This document shows positions 56,780-64,000 of a stretch of 64,000 nucleotides of DNA, in pieces. The translations under genes were made by a program, and so were the position numbers. Position 1 is the first letter of the stretch; each line of letters starts with the position of its first letter. The notes beneath the pieces are model-generated. The model was not told the DNA's origin. It ran no database searches and saw nothing but the letters and a program-made list of their open reading frames with translations. This stretch comes from Planococcus sp. CPCC 101016 (GTDB lineage: Bacteria > Bacillota > Bacilli > Bacillales_A > Planococcaceae), in contig NZ_VOHB01000007.1 of NCBI RefSeq assembly GCF_007859295.1, positions 22,890 through 86,889 on the forward strand, in the 5' to 3' direction.

Positions 56780-57863
56780 ATATGACATCTTCAAGGTCGC
56801 TATCCACTTCTTCTGAATGATAGTTCAAGTAAGCGATAATCAGTAGGTCTAAATGTTCCAGTTGCTCTTCATAATCGAGAATAGCTGAGAGGACATGCAT
56901 CAAATGGTAAACCGAAAATTCATCCTCGTTTTCCTCATGTGCAAGATTGATTTCTTTTACAAAAATGGTCATAACTTCATTGCGTTTCATAATGGCATTT
57001 TCTCCAGAACCTTCACTATGCTCCGGTCGCAATTTCCCAACGTATTTCATATAAAGTTGTTCGTGGTAACTCGCGAGACTTTCCAAACGCTCCTGAACCA
57101 TCATGTGGAAATGCTCAGGAAGCTCTGACAACTCATTTTCAAAGCGGTGGAGCCTTTTCAAGACTTCCAAGCTTTTTTTCGATGTAGCGATCATTTGTCG
57201 ATAAAGCACTAACTTTCTTGCTTTTGTATACTGCTGCTTTCTCGTGTAACTGCGTTCATCCTTATAAAAAGAATACCACTGATCTACCTTGTCAAGTTTG
57301 TTGGATAATTTATCAATATCATTTTTTACTGAAGCATGATCAGAAGCATGACGGATGGATACTCGGATCCAGCGGATAACTTCTTCAGTTACTTCGTGGA
57401 TGGAGGTAAATAACCTGGTTTCGTATTTAGGCGGCAAAAAGATCAAGTTGACAATGAATGAAGAAAAAATTCCCAATAAGATAGTCAGAAATCGCAAGCC
57501 AGCAAACTCGAGAAATTCGGGTTCGTGAGATTCCATAATAACTATGATAGTAACAAGCGTTAAAGGGACTGGATTATTAAGTTTTAGCTTTAGCATGATA
57601 ATGATAGCTAATATAGCTGCTAGTCCAACGGTCAAGTAGTTTGAGCCGAGTGTCACTACAAAAACTACAGCAATTGTCGCGCCTATTAAATTACCATAGA
57701 TCTGATCGAGTACCGTAAGATAAGAGCGATAAATTGAAGGTTGAATAGCGAAAATAGCTGCAATACCTGCCATGAAAGGAATAGGTAAATTCAACCAATT
57801 AGCTAGGAACAGAGCTAATGAAATGGCTATTCCGGTCTTAAATATCCGTGCACCTAATTGCAT
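56778..57863 (-). CDS. ygaE: aromatic acid exporter family membrane protein (YgaE-like)
   Basis: 361-residue protein: an N-terminal membrane domain with about six helices (ARIFKTGIAISLALFLANWLNLPIPFMAGIAAIFAIQPS, IYGNLIGATIAVVFVV) and a C-terminal cytosolic helical domain (KNDIDKLSNKLDKVDQWYSFYKDERSYTRKQQYTKARKL). FUSC/ArAE-like fold. In B. subtilis the homologue lies between ygaD and gsaB; here the peptide importer has come between. Substrate unproven. Confidence 0.87.
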   Translation of the reverse strand: MQLGARIFKTGIAISLALFLANWLNLPIPFMAGIAAIFAIQPSIYRSYLTVLDQIYGNLIGATIAVVFVVTLGSNYLTVGLAAILAIIIMLKLKLNNPVPLTLVTIIVIMESHEPEFLEFAGLRFLTILLGIFSSFIVNLIFLPPKYETRLFTSIHEVTEEVIRWIRVSIRHASDHASVKNDIDKLSNKLDKVDQWYSFYKDERSYTRKQQYTKARKLVLYRQMIATSKKSLEVLKRLHRFENELSELPEHFHMMVQERLESLASYHEQLYMKYVGKLRPEHSEGSGENAIMKRNEVMTIFVKEINLAHEENEDEFSVYHLMHVLSAILDYEEQLEHLDLLIIAYLNYHSEEVDSDLEDVI

Positions 57864-57907
57864 AATATTGGTCCTCCTTTCTTCAATAATGCAGGTATTA
57901 GATTGTG

Positions 57908-59194
57908 TTACAGCTGCTTAAAGGCTTGTCGTACCGCTTGAATTGAATATTCAATATCTTTTTCAGTATGCTCAGTTGTTAAAAACCATGCTTCATATTT
58001 AGATGGGGCTAAATTGATCCCTTGTTCCAGCATCAGCTTGAAGAAACGGCCGAAGATCTCACCATCAGTTGCTTCAGCTTGTTCGTAGTTCTCAACTTTT
58101 ACGTCAGTGAAATAAATGGTTAAAGCGCCTTTTAGACGATTGACGGTAATCGTCACTTCAAATTCTTCAGCGGCTGCTAAAATACCTTTTTCCAGTTGTG
58201 CTCCAAGTTTATCCATTTTCTCATAAATGCCATCTTGACGAAGAACTTCCAGACAAGCAATTCCAGCTTGGATAGAGGCGGGATTTCCGGCCATTGTACC
58301 AGCTTGATAAGCAGGACCTAAAGGAGCCACTGTTTCCATGATCTCTTTCTTTCCGCCATAAGCGCCAATCGGCAATCCGCCGCCAATGATTTTTCCGAGT
58401 GCTGTCAGGTCCGGAGTCAATCCGAGCATATCCTGTGCACCTCCGTAATGGAAGCGGAAAGCTGTAATCACTTCATCATAAACGATCAATGCTCCTTTTT
58501 CATGGGCGATGCGGTGAACTTCCTGCAAAAATCCTTCGTGCGGCTCAACGATACCAAAATTACCTACAATCGGTTCGACCAGGATGCAGGCAATTTCTTC
58601 GCCCCAACGATCCATAGCTTCTGCATAAGCCTGTGGATGATTAAAGGGAATTGTGATCACTTCTTCAGCAATAGACTTAGGTACCCCAGCTGAATCAGGA
58701 GTGCCAAGTGTAGCGGGACCAGATCCGGCAGCTACAAGAACCAAATCGGAATGACCGTGGTAACAACCCGCAAATTTCATGATTTTTGTCCGGCCAGTAT
58801 AAGCCCGCGAAACACGGATCGTCGTCATGACCGCTTCTGTACCGCTGTTGACGAAACGGACTCTGTCCATATTTGGCATTGCTTCTTTTAACATTTTAGC
58901 GAATGTAACTTCGTGACGGGTTGGAGTTCCGTATAGAAGTCCGGTTTCCGCCGCATGTGTAATCGCCTGTGTGATATGCGGATGCGCATGGCCGGTAATG
59001 ATTGGCCCGTATGCAGCCAGATAGTCTATGTATTTATTGCCGTCTACGTCCCAAAAATAAGCGCCTTGTCCACGCTCCATGGCAATGGGAGAACCTCCAC
59101 CTACCGCTTTATAGGATCTGGATGGACTGTTGACGCCGCCGACAATATGTTCTAATGCTTCTTCGTGAAGCCTTTCTGATATTGAATGGTTCAT
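57908..59194 (-). CDS. gsaB: glutamate-1-semialdehyde 2,1-aminomutase (second form, GsaB/HemL2)
   Basis: 428-residue PLP enzyme that turns glutamate-1-semialdehyde into 5-aminolevulinate for heme. PLP lysine in [20 protein letters not shown], carboxylate-binding [24 protein letters not shown], and [15 protein letters not shown]. Not in the hemAXCDBL cluster; position next to ygaE and bcp matches B. subtilis gsaB, the second isoform. ATG 59194 with AGGAGGC upstream. Confidence 0.94.
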   Translation of the reverse strand: MNHSISERLHEEALEHIVGGVNSPSRSYKAVGGGSPIAMERGQGAYFWDVDGNKYIDYLAAYGPIITGHAHPHITQAITHAAETGLLYGTPTRHEVTFAKMLKEAMPNMDRVRFVNSGTEAVMTTIRVSRAYTGRTKIMKFAGCYHGHSDLVLVAAGSGPATLGTPDSAGVPKSIAEEVITIPFNHPQAYAEAMDRWGEEIACILVEPIVGNFGIVEPHEGFLQEVHRIAHEKGALIVYDEVITAFRFHYGGAQDMLGLTPDLTALGKIIGGGLPIGAYGGKKEIMETVAPLGPAYQAGTMAGNPASIQAGIACLEVLRQDGIYEKMDKLGAQLEKGILAAAEEFEVTITVNRLKGALTIYFTDVKVENYEQAEATDGEIFGRFFKLMLEQGINLAPSKYEAWFLTTEHTEKDIEYSIQAVRQAFKQL

Positions 59195-59318
59195 TGGATG
59201 AATGCCTCCTAGTGATTAATCTATTCCTTATTGTAGACAATCTCATGGGGAAACGCCAAAGAAATTGAAACTCGAGCTGTGGTTCGGTACGATAGAGATA
59301 AGAAAAGGAGTGTTGAAA

Positions 59319-59795
59319 ATGACTGTATTGGAAGGCACACAAGCACCGGATTTTTCATTGAAGAACGAAGCGGGAGAAACGGTTTCTCTGCAAGATTTCG
59401 CAGGCAAAAAATATGTGGTCCTGTATTTCTATCCTCGGGACATGACGCCAGGCTGTACGACGCAAGCCTGCGATTTCCGTGATGCACAAGCGGATTTTTC
59501 TGCACTCAATGCAGTGATTTTAGGTGTTAGCGCTGATTCGGAAGACCAGCACAATAAATTTATCGAAAAGCATGGACTGCCATTTTCATTGCTGGTGGAT
59601 GAAGACCATAAAGTTTCCGAAGCCTACGGCGTCTGGGTGGAGAAGAATATGTACGGAAAAAAATCGATGGGCATTGAACGCGCGACTTATCTGGTCGATC
59701 CAACAGGAATGGTCGTAAAAGAATGGCGTAAAGTCAAAGTTCCAAATCACATCCAAGAAGTCCTGGAAACTCTGAAAGAAATCAGCAATCAGTAA
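59319..59795 (+). CDS. bcp: thiol peroxidase Bcp / peroxiredoxin Q
   Basis: 158-residue atypical 2-Cys peroxiredoxin that reduces hydroperoxides with thioredoxin. Peroxidatic Cys46 in PRDMTPGCTTQACDFRD and resolving Cys51 four residues later, as in the alpha subgroup. FYP and the Thr of TPGC are present, with Arg in GIERATYLVDP. The start is ATG 59319, 9 bp after AAGGAG; the frame from 59265 includes the promoter area. In B. subtilis, bcp precedes perR, which controls peroxide defence; here two genes lie between. Confidence 0.94.
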   Translation: MTVLEGTQAPDFSLKNEAGETVSLQDFAGKKYVVLYFYPRDMTPGCTTQACDFRDAQADFSALNAVILGVSADSEDQHNKFIEKHGLPFSLLVDEDHKVSEAYGVWVEKNMYGKKSMGIERATYLVDPTGMVVKEWRKVKVPNHIQEVLETLKEISNQ

Positions 59796-59809
59796 GAAGG
59801 GAGACATTC

Positions 59810-60751
59810 ATGGAAATCCTGTTTACGTTCGTTCCAAAAGAAGATCAGCAAGCGAGGCTGAAAATCGAATTTCCGGAAATCGATTTCTATTTCCTCTATA
59901 AAGATAAGACGCGTTTGTCTTCTGCTGACATCATTGTCACCTACGGAGAAGACCTGGCAGCAGAGGACATAGCTGCCGCTGAAAAGCTGCAGTGGATCAT
60001 GGTGGCCAGCGCGGGTATTGAAAAACTTCCTCATCAAGCAATTGCGGGGCGGGGGATTACGGTCTCGAATGTCAAAGGCATCCATAAAATTCCAATGGCT
60101 GAATCTGCTCTGGCTCATTTACTTTCCCTTAAGCGGTCGCTTCCGGTAATTTACCGTAATCAGCGCAATCATGAATGGAGCCGCAGAACACATTCATCGG
60201 AAATGCATGGGTCAACAGCGCTGATTTTGGGGCCGGGCGCTATCGGTTCCGAGATCGGCCGCCTGCTGAAGGCTTTCGGCGTCCATACAATTGGTTGTAA
60301 CCGATCTGGAATGCCAGCTGACCATATGGATGAAATGGTTTCTTTTGAAGCCATTTTAGAAAAACTTCCACAAGCTGATTATGTCATTTCAGTTTTACCG
60401 AGCACGAACGAAACCAAGTACTTATTGAAAGAAGAACATTTTCAAGCAATGAAAAACACTGCTATCTTTATGAATCTGGGCAGAGGCGATCTTGTTTCGG
60501 ATAAAATCCTGCTGAGTGCATTACTCAATGAAGAAATTGCCTATGGAGTTTTGGATGTTTTCGAACAGGAGCCACTTCCAGAGGACCATCCGTATTGGTC
60601 GATGGACAATGTTATTGTGTCACCTCATGTATCCAGCCATTCAGGCAAGTATGTCGAACGTGCTTTAGATGTATTTATTCCGAATCTCAGAAAATGGCAA
60701 GCTGACCAAACGGCTCCGGCTAATCTGGTGAATATGGAAAAGGGGTATTAA
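59810..60751 (+). CDS. D-2-hydroxyacid dehydrogenase family protein
   Basis: 313-residue NAD(P)-dependent dehydrogenase. Rossmann motif ALILGPGAIGSEIGRLLKAFG; catalytic Arg in MNLGRGDLVS, Glu in DVFEQEPLPEDHP, His in VIVSPHVSSHSG. GPGAIG departs from the common GxGxIG only at the second residue. It starts 14 bp after bcp and ends 2 bp before the adenosyltransferase, so bcp, this gene and the next look like one operon. Substrate (glyoxylate, hydroxypyruvate or other 2-keto acid) unknown. Confidence 0.9.
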   Translation: MEILFTFVPKEDQQARLKIEFPEIDFYFLYKDKTRLSSADIIVTYGEDLAAEDIAAAEKLQWIMVASAGIEKLPHQAIAGRGITVSNVKGIHKIPMAESALAHLLSLKRSLPVIYRNQRNHEWSRRTHSSEMHGSTALILGPGAIGSEIGRLLKAFGVHTIGCNRSGMPADHMDEMVSFEAILEKLPQADYVISVLPSTNETKYLLKEEHFQAMKNTAIFMNLGRGDLVSDKILLSALLNEEIAYGVLDVFEQEPLPEDHPYWSMDNVIVSPHVSSHSGKYVERALDVFIPNLRKWQADQTAPANLVNMEKGY

Positions 60752-60753
60752 GC

Positions 60754-61305
60754 ATGAAAATCTATACAAAAACCGGCGATAAAGGTACGACTTCTTTGGT
60801 GTATGGAACGAGGGTTGCGAAAAATGATGCAGTGGTCGAAGCTTATGGAACCTGTGATGAAGCGAATTCTTTGATTGGTCTTGCAATCGGTCATATGAAC
60901 GCAGAGTTTTTTGAGGAAAAGGAAGCGTTGTGTGAAATCTTTCATGAAGTACAGACAACTTTATTTCACGTAGGAGCTGAATTGGCCACGCCCAAAGGAA
61001 AAGAAGTCAAATGGAAATTAACCGAAGAGGATGTATTTAAGCTGGAACAATGGATCGATCAGTATGATGCTGAAGTTCCTCCACTCAGCAATTTTATTCT
61101 GCCTGGAGGACATCCTTCAGGCGCGGCTCTTCATGTTGCACGGACTGTTGTCAGAAGAGCTGAGCGAACAGCCTTGTCCATCGGAACTGAGGTTTCTCCA
61201 AATGTTCTAGCGTACTTAAACCGCCTATCCGACTTTTTGTTCGTGGCGGCGCGCCTGGTCAACCAACGACTCGGAAGGAAAGAGAAGGGACTGCACGAAA
61301 AATAA
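60754..61305 (+). CDS. cob(I)alamin adenosyltransferase, PduO type
   Basis: 183-residue ATP:corrinoid adenosyltransferase making the adenosylcobalamin cofactor. N-terminal ATP loop MKIYTKTGDKGTTSLVYGTRVAKND, EAYGTCDEANSLIGLA, FILPGGHPSGAALHVARTVVRRAERT and a C-terminal LNRLSDFLFVAARL. All four are hallmarks of the trimeric PduO/YvqK family. Starts 2 bp after the dehydrogenase stop. No B12-dependent enzyme is in the window. Confidence 0.94.
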   Translation: MKIYTKTGDKGTTSLVYGTRVAKNDAVVEAYGTCDEANSLIGLAIGHMNAEFFEEKEALCEIFHEVQTTLFHVGAELATPKGKEVKWKLTEEDVFKLEQWIDQYDAEVPPLSNFILPGGHPSGAALHVARTVVRRAERTALSIGTEVSPNVLAYLNRLSDFLFVAARLVNQRLGRKEKGLHEK

Positions 61306-61345
61306 AAGGAATACGCGTGGCAAACGGCGGTAATATAGTGATTTC

Positions 61346-61375
61346 TTGACATCGACCACTACGATTAGGTACACT
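61346..61375 (+). promoter_or_regulatory. perR promoter
   Basis: -35 TTGACA (61346-61351), an 18-bp spacer, and -10 TACACT (61370-61375). The Per box begins 2 bp downstream of the -10. Confidence 0.65.
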
Positions 61376-61377
61376 GA

Positions 61378-61392
61378 TTATAACGATTACAA
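61378..61392. promoter_or_regulatory. Per box (PerR operator) upstream of perR
   Basis: TTATAACGATTACAA against the PerR consensus TTATAATnATTATAA: two mismatches in 14 defined positions. It covers the expected transcript start of perR, consistent with autorepression. Confidence 0.82.
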
Positions 61393-61425
61393 TGTAAGAA
61401 TATATATGAAGTGAGGTGCACGGCG

Positions 61426-61869
61426 ATGTCTGAAGTACAATTAAAAGACGCGCTTGATGCTTTGAAGTCAACAGGTGTACGAATCACACCCCAACGCCAC
61501 GCGATTTTGGAGTACATGATTCATTCAACAACGCACCCAACAGCGGATGACATTTATCGCGCGCTCGAAAAAACATTTCCTAATATGAGTGTTGCAACTG
61601 TTTATAATAATTTACGTGTGTTTAGAAAAGCGGGGCTGGTCAAAGAATTGACTTACGGAGATTCCTCAAGCCGCTTCGATTTTGTTACGCATGATCATTA
61701 TCATATTATCTGTAATGACTGCGGAAAGATCGTTGATTTCCACTATCCAGGATTGGATGAAGTAGAACATTTAGCTTCGCATGTTACCGGGTTTCAAGTG
61801 GACTATCATCGTCTTGAGATTTATGGTACTTGCCAAGTATGTTCCGGCAAAACAGCAAAAGCCCAATAA
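61426..61869 (+). CDS. perR: peroxide-responsive repressor PerR (Fur family)
   Basis: 147-residue Fur-family metal-dependent repressor. Residue numbering coincides with B. subtilis PerR: regulatory metal ligands His37, Asp85, His91, His93, Asp104; structural zinc Cys96, Cys99, Cys136, Cys139. Metal-catalysed oxidation of His37 or His91 releases it from DNA. HTH region [19 protein letters not shown]. The start is ATG 61426, 8 bp after GAGGTG. A Per box lies in its own promoter. Likely targets in the window include its own gene; none is evident at bcp. Confidence 0.97.
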   Translation: MSEVQLKDALDALKSTGVRITPQRHAILEYMIHSTTHPTADDIYRALEKTFPNMSVATVYNNLRVFRKAGLVKELTYGDSSSRFDFVTHDHYHIICNDCGKIVDFHYPGLDEVEHLASHVTGFQVDYHRLEIYGTCQVCSGKTAKAQ

Positions 61870-61884
61870 TATCTTTCCAGTCAG

Positions 61885-61917
61885 AAGCTTACCTCATTCT
61901 AGGGTAAGCTTTTTTTA
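61885..61917 (+). terminator. terminator of perR
   Basis: AAGCTTACC/GGTAAGCTT with T7. Confidence 0.9.
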
Positions 61918-61923
61918 TGCCAT

Positions 61924-61962
61924 AAAAAAACATCCAGCGAAGTTCTGTTCGCTGGATGTTTT
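61924..61962 (-). terminator. terminator of ygzB
   Basis: AAAACATCCAGCGAA/TTCGCTGGATGTTTT; the A-run before it provides the T-run on the minus strand. Confidence 0.9.
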
Positions 61963-62315
61963 CATGGTTGTGAACTTTTCTTGTTATAGTCCTGGTTAAA
62001 TTCTTTCCCTTCAAGCGAACGATCCATTGTCAGGGGTTCGTTGCAATGCATGCAGATATCTACACGACCAAGCATCTTTGTATGTTTTCCACAATTAGGA
62101 CATTCAACCGGTGTGGTTTTCATTGAAAGCAAACCGATCCAGGCATAAACACCTGTACTACCGATTATCGCGACCACGCCAAGCAGCATAAAGATCACCA
62201 TGACAACAGGATGATTTCTAAAGTAAATACCGACGTACATGATGACGATTCCAATGAAAATCAGCGCAAGTGCAAACGTCCGAATGCGATTGATTTTATT
62301 TTTATAAGGTTTCAT
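61962..62315 (-). CDS. ygzB: YgzB family membrane protein with zinc ribbon (UPF0295)
   Basis: 117-residue protein: two membrane helices ([23 protein letters not shown] and [23 protein letters not shown]) followed by a zinc-ribbon-like [20 protein letters not shown]. Convergent with perR as in B. subtilis. Function unknown. ATG 62315 with AGGAGG upstream. Confidence 0.92.
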   Translation of the reverse strand: MKPYKNKINRIRTFALALIFIGIVIMYVGIYFRNHPVVMVIFMLLGVVAIIGSTGVYAWIGLLSMKTTPVECPNCGKHTKMLGRVDICMHCNEPLTMDRSLEGKEFNQDYNKKSSQP

Positions 62316-62579
62316 AGTTTATTTCCTCCTTGCATCCATCATACTATATCATAAATACTCTTAAAAAGTGATATCGATTATCAAATGAAGGAATTGGCAA
62401 TAAATATGTCGAAATAAAGAAAAGCAGAGACCATTAGATTTGGTTTCACCGTCTGACAAAAAGAGAACGGGAAACCCCCGCAGACTATAGGGAAAATGAA
62501 ATTACGCTGCAGTTCATTACTAGCCGCTCCGTTCAACTACATGACGGAATGTGATAGAGACAGCAAGGAGTGAAAGTTG

Positions 62580-63446
62580 ATGGAACAAATCCTACGACCT
62601 ATTTATCAGGAACGCGCCAGCCAGGAAAGTACGCTGGGGGTGATCTTAGTAGAAAAAAGAGAGAAGGTCAGCCAGATTACAGATACCTTCGATTCGGTTT
62701 TATTGATCATCACGAAAGAGAACGAAACTCCGGTGTTCACTAAACATTACACCTACTTGGATAAAAAGGCAGCAATGCACATCGTAACCGAAAAGCAATT
62801 ACATAAATGGCTGCTGCTTGGCACGAACCGTAAAATCGTAGATTGGCTATTCTATGGACGTGTCATTTATGACCGAAATGAATTTATGGAAAAACTAAAA
62901 ACGGAACTGAAAGACTATCCTTTCTATGGCCGCAAAATCAAAATGGGTATGGAGTTTGCTAAGTTGATTCGACGCTATATGGAAGGAAAAGTGTTTTTTG
63001 AAGAAAAGAACTATATGGATGCCTATCATCATATGGTAGAGTCGCTGCACCACCTGGCACGACTGGCAGTACTTGAAAACGGATTGCCGCCCGAGGTAAC
63101 TGTCTGGTCTCAGGTGAAACAAATGGAGCCGGCTATCTATAAGCTTTATGAAGAACTGATCTCGAGTGATGAACCGATCGATAAGCGGCTGGAGTTGTTA
63201 TTTTTAGCAAGTGAATTTTATATTCATTCACGGACTCAGGACGGTGCTCTTCATATAAGGGAAGTAATGGAAAAGCAAAACAGTTGGACAATCCAGGAAT
63301 TGCATGAGCAAGAAGAATTGAAAAACTACTCTTCTAATCTCGAGGTGTTTATCGAGTATCTGGTAGATAAAGAACTTATCTTTATTAATGGAGTTACTAC
63401 AAAGAGTGAAGGAATCTTCCATCGATATTATTATGTGAGAGAGTAA
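62580..63446 (+). CDS. ygxA: YgxA nucleotidyltransferase-like protein
   Basis: 288-residue soluble protein with an N-terminal nucleotidyltransferase-like fold that seems to lack the usual GSx(9)DxD catalytic signature; the C-terminal half is helical (HMVESLHHLARLAVLENGLPP resembling a HEPN-like substrate domain) and ends with a winged-helix-like region (ELIFINGVTTKSEGIFHRYY). The pairing of NTase and HEPN-like parts is inference. The start is ATG 62580 (TTG 62577 equally possible), after AAGGAG. In B. subtilis ygxA also lies just before an rRNA operon, as here. The 260-bp region upstream holds no recognisable element. Confidence 0.88.
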   Translation: MEQILRPIYQERASQESTLGVILVEKREKVSQITDTFDSVLLIITKENETPVFTKHYTYLDKKAAMHIVTEKQLHKWLLLGTNRKIVDWLFYGRVIYDRNEFMEKLKTELKDYPFYGRKIKMGMEFAKLIRRYMEGKVFFEEKNYMDAYHHMVESLHHLARLAVLENGLPPEVTVWSQVKQMEPAIYKLYEELISSDEPIDKRLELLFLASEFYIHSRTQDGALHIREVMEKQNSWTIQELHEQEELKNYSSNLEVFIEYLVDKELIFINGVTTKSEGIFHRYYYVRE

Positions 63447-63587
63447 CTGAAGGATTCATTTTATAACAAACGTCAATTTCGGTTCTGTTCGCTCTTGGAA
63501 CTTTTCATGAAGGCTTGAAGTTGGGGAAGAAAAGAATCCTTTTCTATTGAAAGGATCTTATGAAGTGGATTTTAGAATACCCTTGTA

Positions 63588-63640
63588 ATGCAGATGCTGC
63601 CTCGAAAGCCGGTTATCCGACTGTTGAGGCAGCATCTCTA
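63588..63640 (+). terminator. probable terminator of ygxA
   Basis: GATGCTGCCTC/GAGGCAGCATC, 11-bp stem with a long structured loop, weak T-run. Confidence 0.65.
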
Positions 63641-63736
63641 TTTGAGTGAGAAGCAAAGTAAGAGCGCGATGAATAATGATTTAGAAAGGGGTTTGATAAG
63701 TAGATTTAAGTTTTTTTATTTTTTTTGCTTTAATCG

Positions 63737-63766
63737 TTGACATCTTTAGAGAGAATGTATTATGAT
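63737..63766 (+). promoter_or_regulatory. rRNA operon promoter P1
   Basis: TTGACA (63737-63742), an 18-bp spacer, and TATGAT (63761-63766). Confidence 0.8.
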
Positions 63767-63814
63767 AATACACGTCGCTAAGGGAAATTAAGTTTTTCAC
63801 AATAATAAAAAGGC

Positions 63815-63843
63815 TTGACTCTTCCGCTTAACGGTGTTAAATT
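63815..63843 (+). promoter_or_regulatory. rRNA operon promoter P2
   Basis: TTGACT (63815-63820), a 17-bp spacer, and TAAATT (63838-63843). Tandem P1/P2 spacing of about 78 bp is typical of Bacillales rrn operons. Confidence 0.75.
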
Positions 63844-63849
63844 AGAGAA

Positions 63850-64000
63850 GTTGCTTTTACAGGACGAACATATTGAACCTTGAAAACTGAACAGCAAAAC
63901 GTCAACAATACAGCAACGGCCGCGCAAACGGCCCGCGCAAAACGTACTGATCAGCTCATGCAGATCAAAGCGAATCGCGCGTCTTCGGACGGCGATACGC
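63850..64000 (+). other. leader of an rRNA operon (16S gene starts beyond the window)
   Basis: Includes the conserved Firmicute pre-16S segment GAACCTTGAAAACTGAAC (63875-63892, box A-like antitermination region), then a GC-rich part with a hairpin capped by TTCG (63971-63999: CGTC/GACG, ATCG/CGAT), likely part of the 16S processing stalk. The mature 16S 5' sequence is not reached. In B. subtilis ygxA is followed by an rrn operon, which agrees. Confidence 0.85.

Noticed and set aside
62410..62460. AAAGAAAAGCAGAGACC resembling the left end of the repeat element
   Set aside because: Similarity stops after about 10 bases, with no pairing partner and no stop codon nearby.

Overview
The window is 64 kb of chromosome from a low-to-moderate GC Gram-positive bacterium of the Bacillales. 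Shine-Dalgarno sites are strong (AAGGAGG type), TTG and GTG starts are common, intrinsic terminators are numerous, and gene order matches Bacillus subtilis over long stretches: yfhF-recX-yfhH-yfhJ-yfhP-mutY-fabL-ntdP(ygaC)-ygaD ... ygaE-gsaB-bcp ... perR-ygzB-ygxA-rrn. Gene content and style suggest a Planococcaceae member (Planococcus/Planomicrobium-like); that assignment is an inference, not a measurement. No prophage, insertion sequence, CRISPR array or tRNA was found.

Layout. 1-7.5 kb: 3' end of ligA, camS lipoprotein, the gatCAB tRNA-amidotransferase operon, a thioredoxin-like protein and dgkB. 7.5-12.2 kb: NUDIX hydrolase, a cytochrome bd-type oxidase operon (subunits I, II and a 36-codon third subunit) and an RlmD-type rRNA methyltransferase. 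12.3-24.2 kb: FbpA-like peptide, amidase, a TetR repressor divergent from a drug-efflux MFS gene with visible operators, DEAD-box helicase plus M29 aminopeptidase, SGNH hydrolase, M20 peptidase, a TPP-riboswitch-controlled thiamine transporter, methionine aminopeptidase and a TspO-like protein. 24.3-41.3 kb: pepF-GNAT, DinB, carbonic anhydrase, an MreBH-like protein, a second M29 aminopeptidase, pseudouridine catabolism (psuK-psuG), an FAD monooxygenase/methyltransferase pair, YfkK, an alanine/sodium symporter, a YtxH stress protein with a Ser/Asn repeat tail next to a YihY membrane protein, OsmC and an MFS transporter. 41.6-50.8 kb: a second RlmD-type methyltransferase, then the yfh/yga block. 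51-56.6 kb: a five-gene oligopeptide/dipeptide ABC importer sitting between ygaD and ygaE. 56.8-64 kb: ygaE, gsaB, bcp, a D-2-hydroxyacid dehydrogenase, a PduO-type adenosyltransferase, perR with its own Per box, ygzB, ygxA, and finally the tandem promoters and leader of an rRNA operon whose 16S gene starts beyond the window.

The most unusual signal is a family of ~122-bp intergenic elements (loci near 10.7, 20.0, 28.0, 35.3, 41.4 and 56.7 kb, some in tandem with an exact 122-bp period). Each full copy folds into one long hairpin whose helices change sequence between copies but keep their base pairs. At five of six loci the same end of the element lies at the stop codon of the upstream gene, and in four of these a terminator lies further downstream, so the element would be part of the mRNA 3' untranslated region. 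Other points of interest are an apparent ATT start codon for mutY, a YihY gene without a usable start whose frame runs back into ytxH, an unannotated cydS-type peptide, and a possible small RNA at 39.4-39.6 kb.
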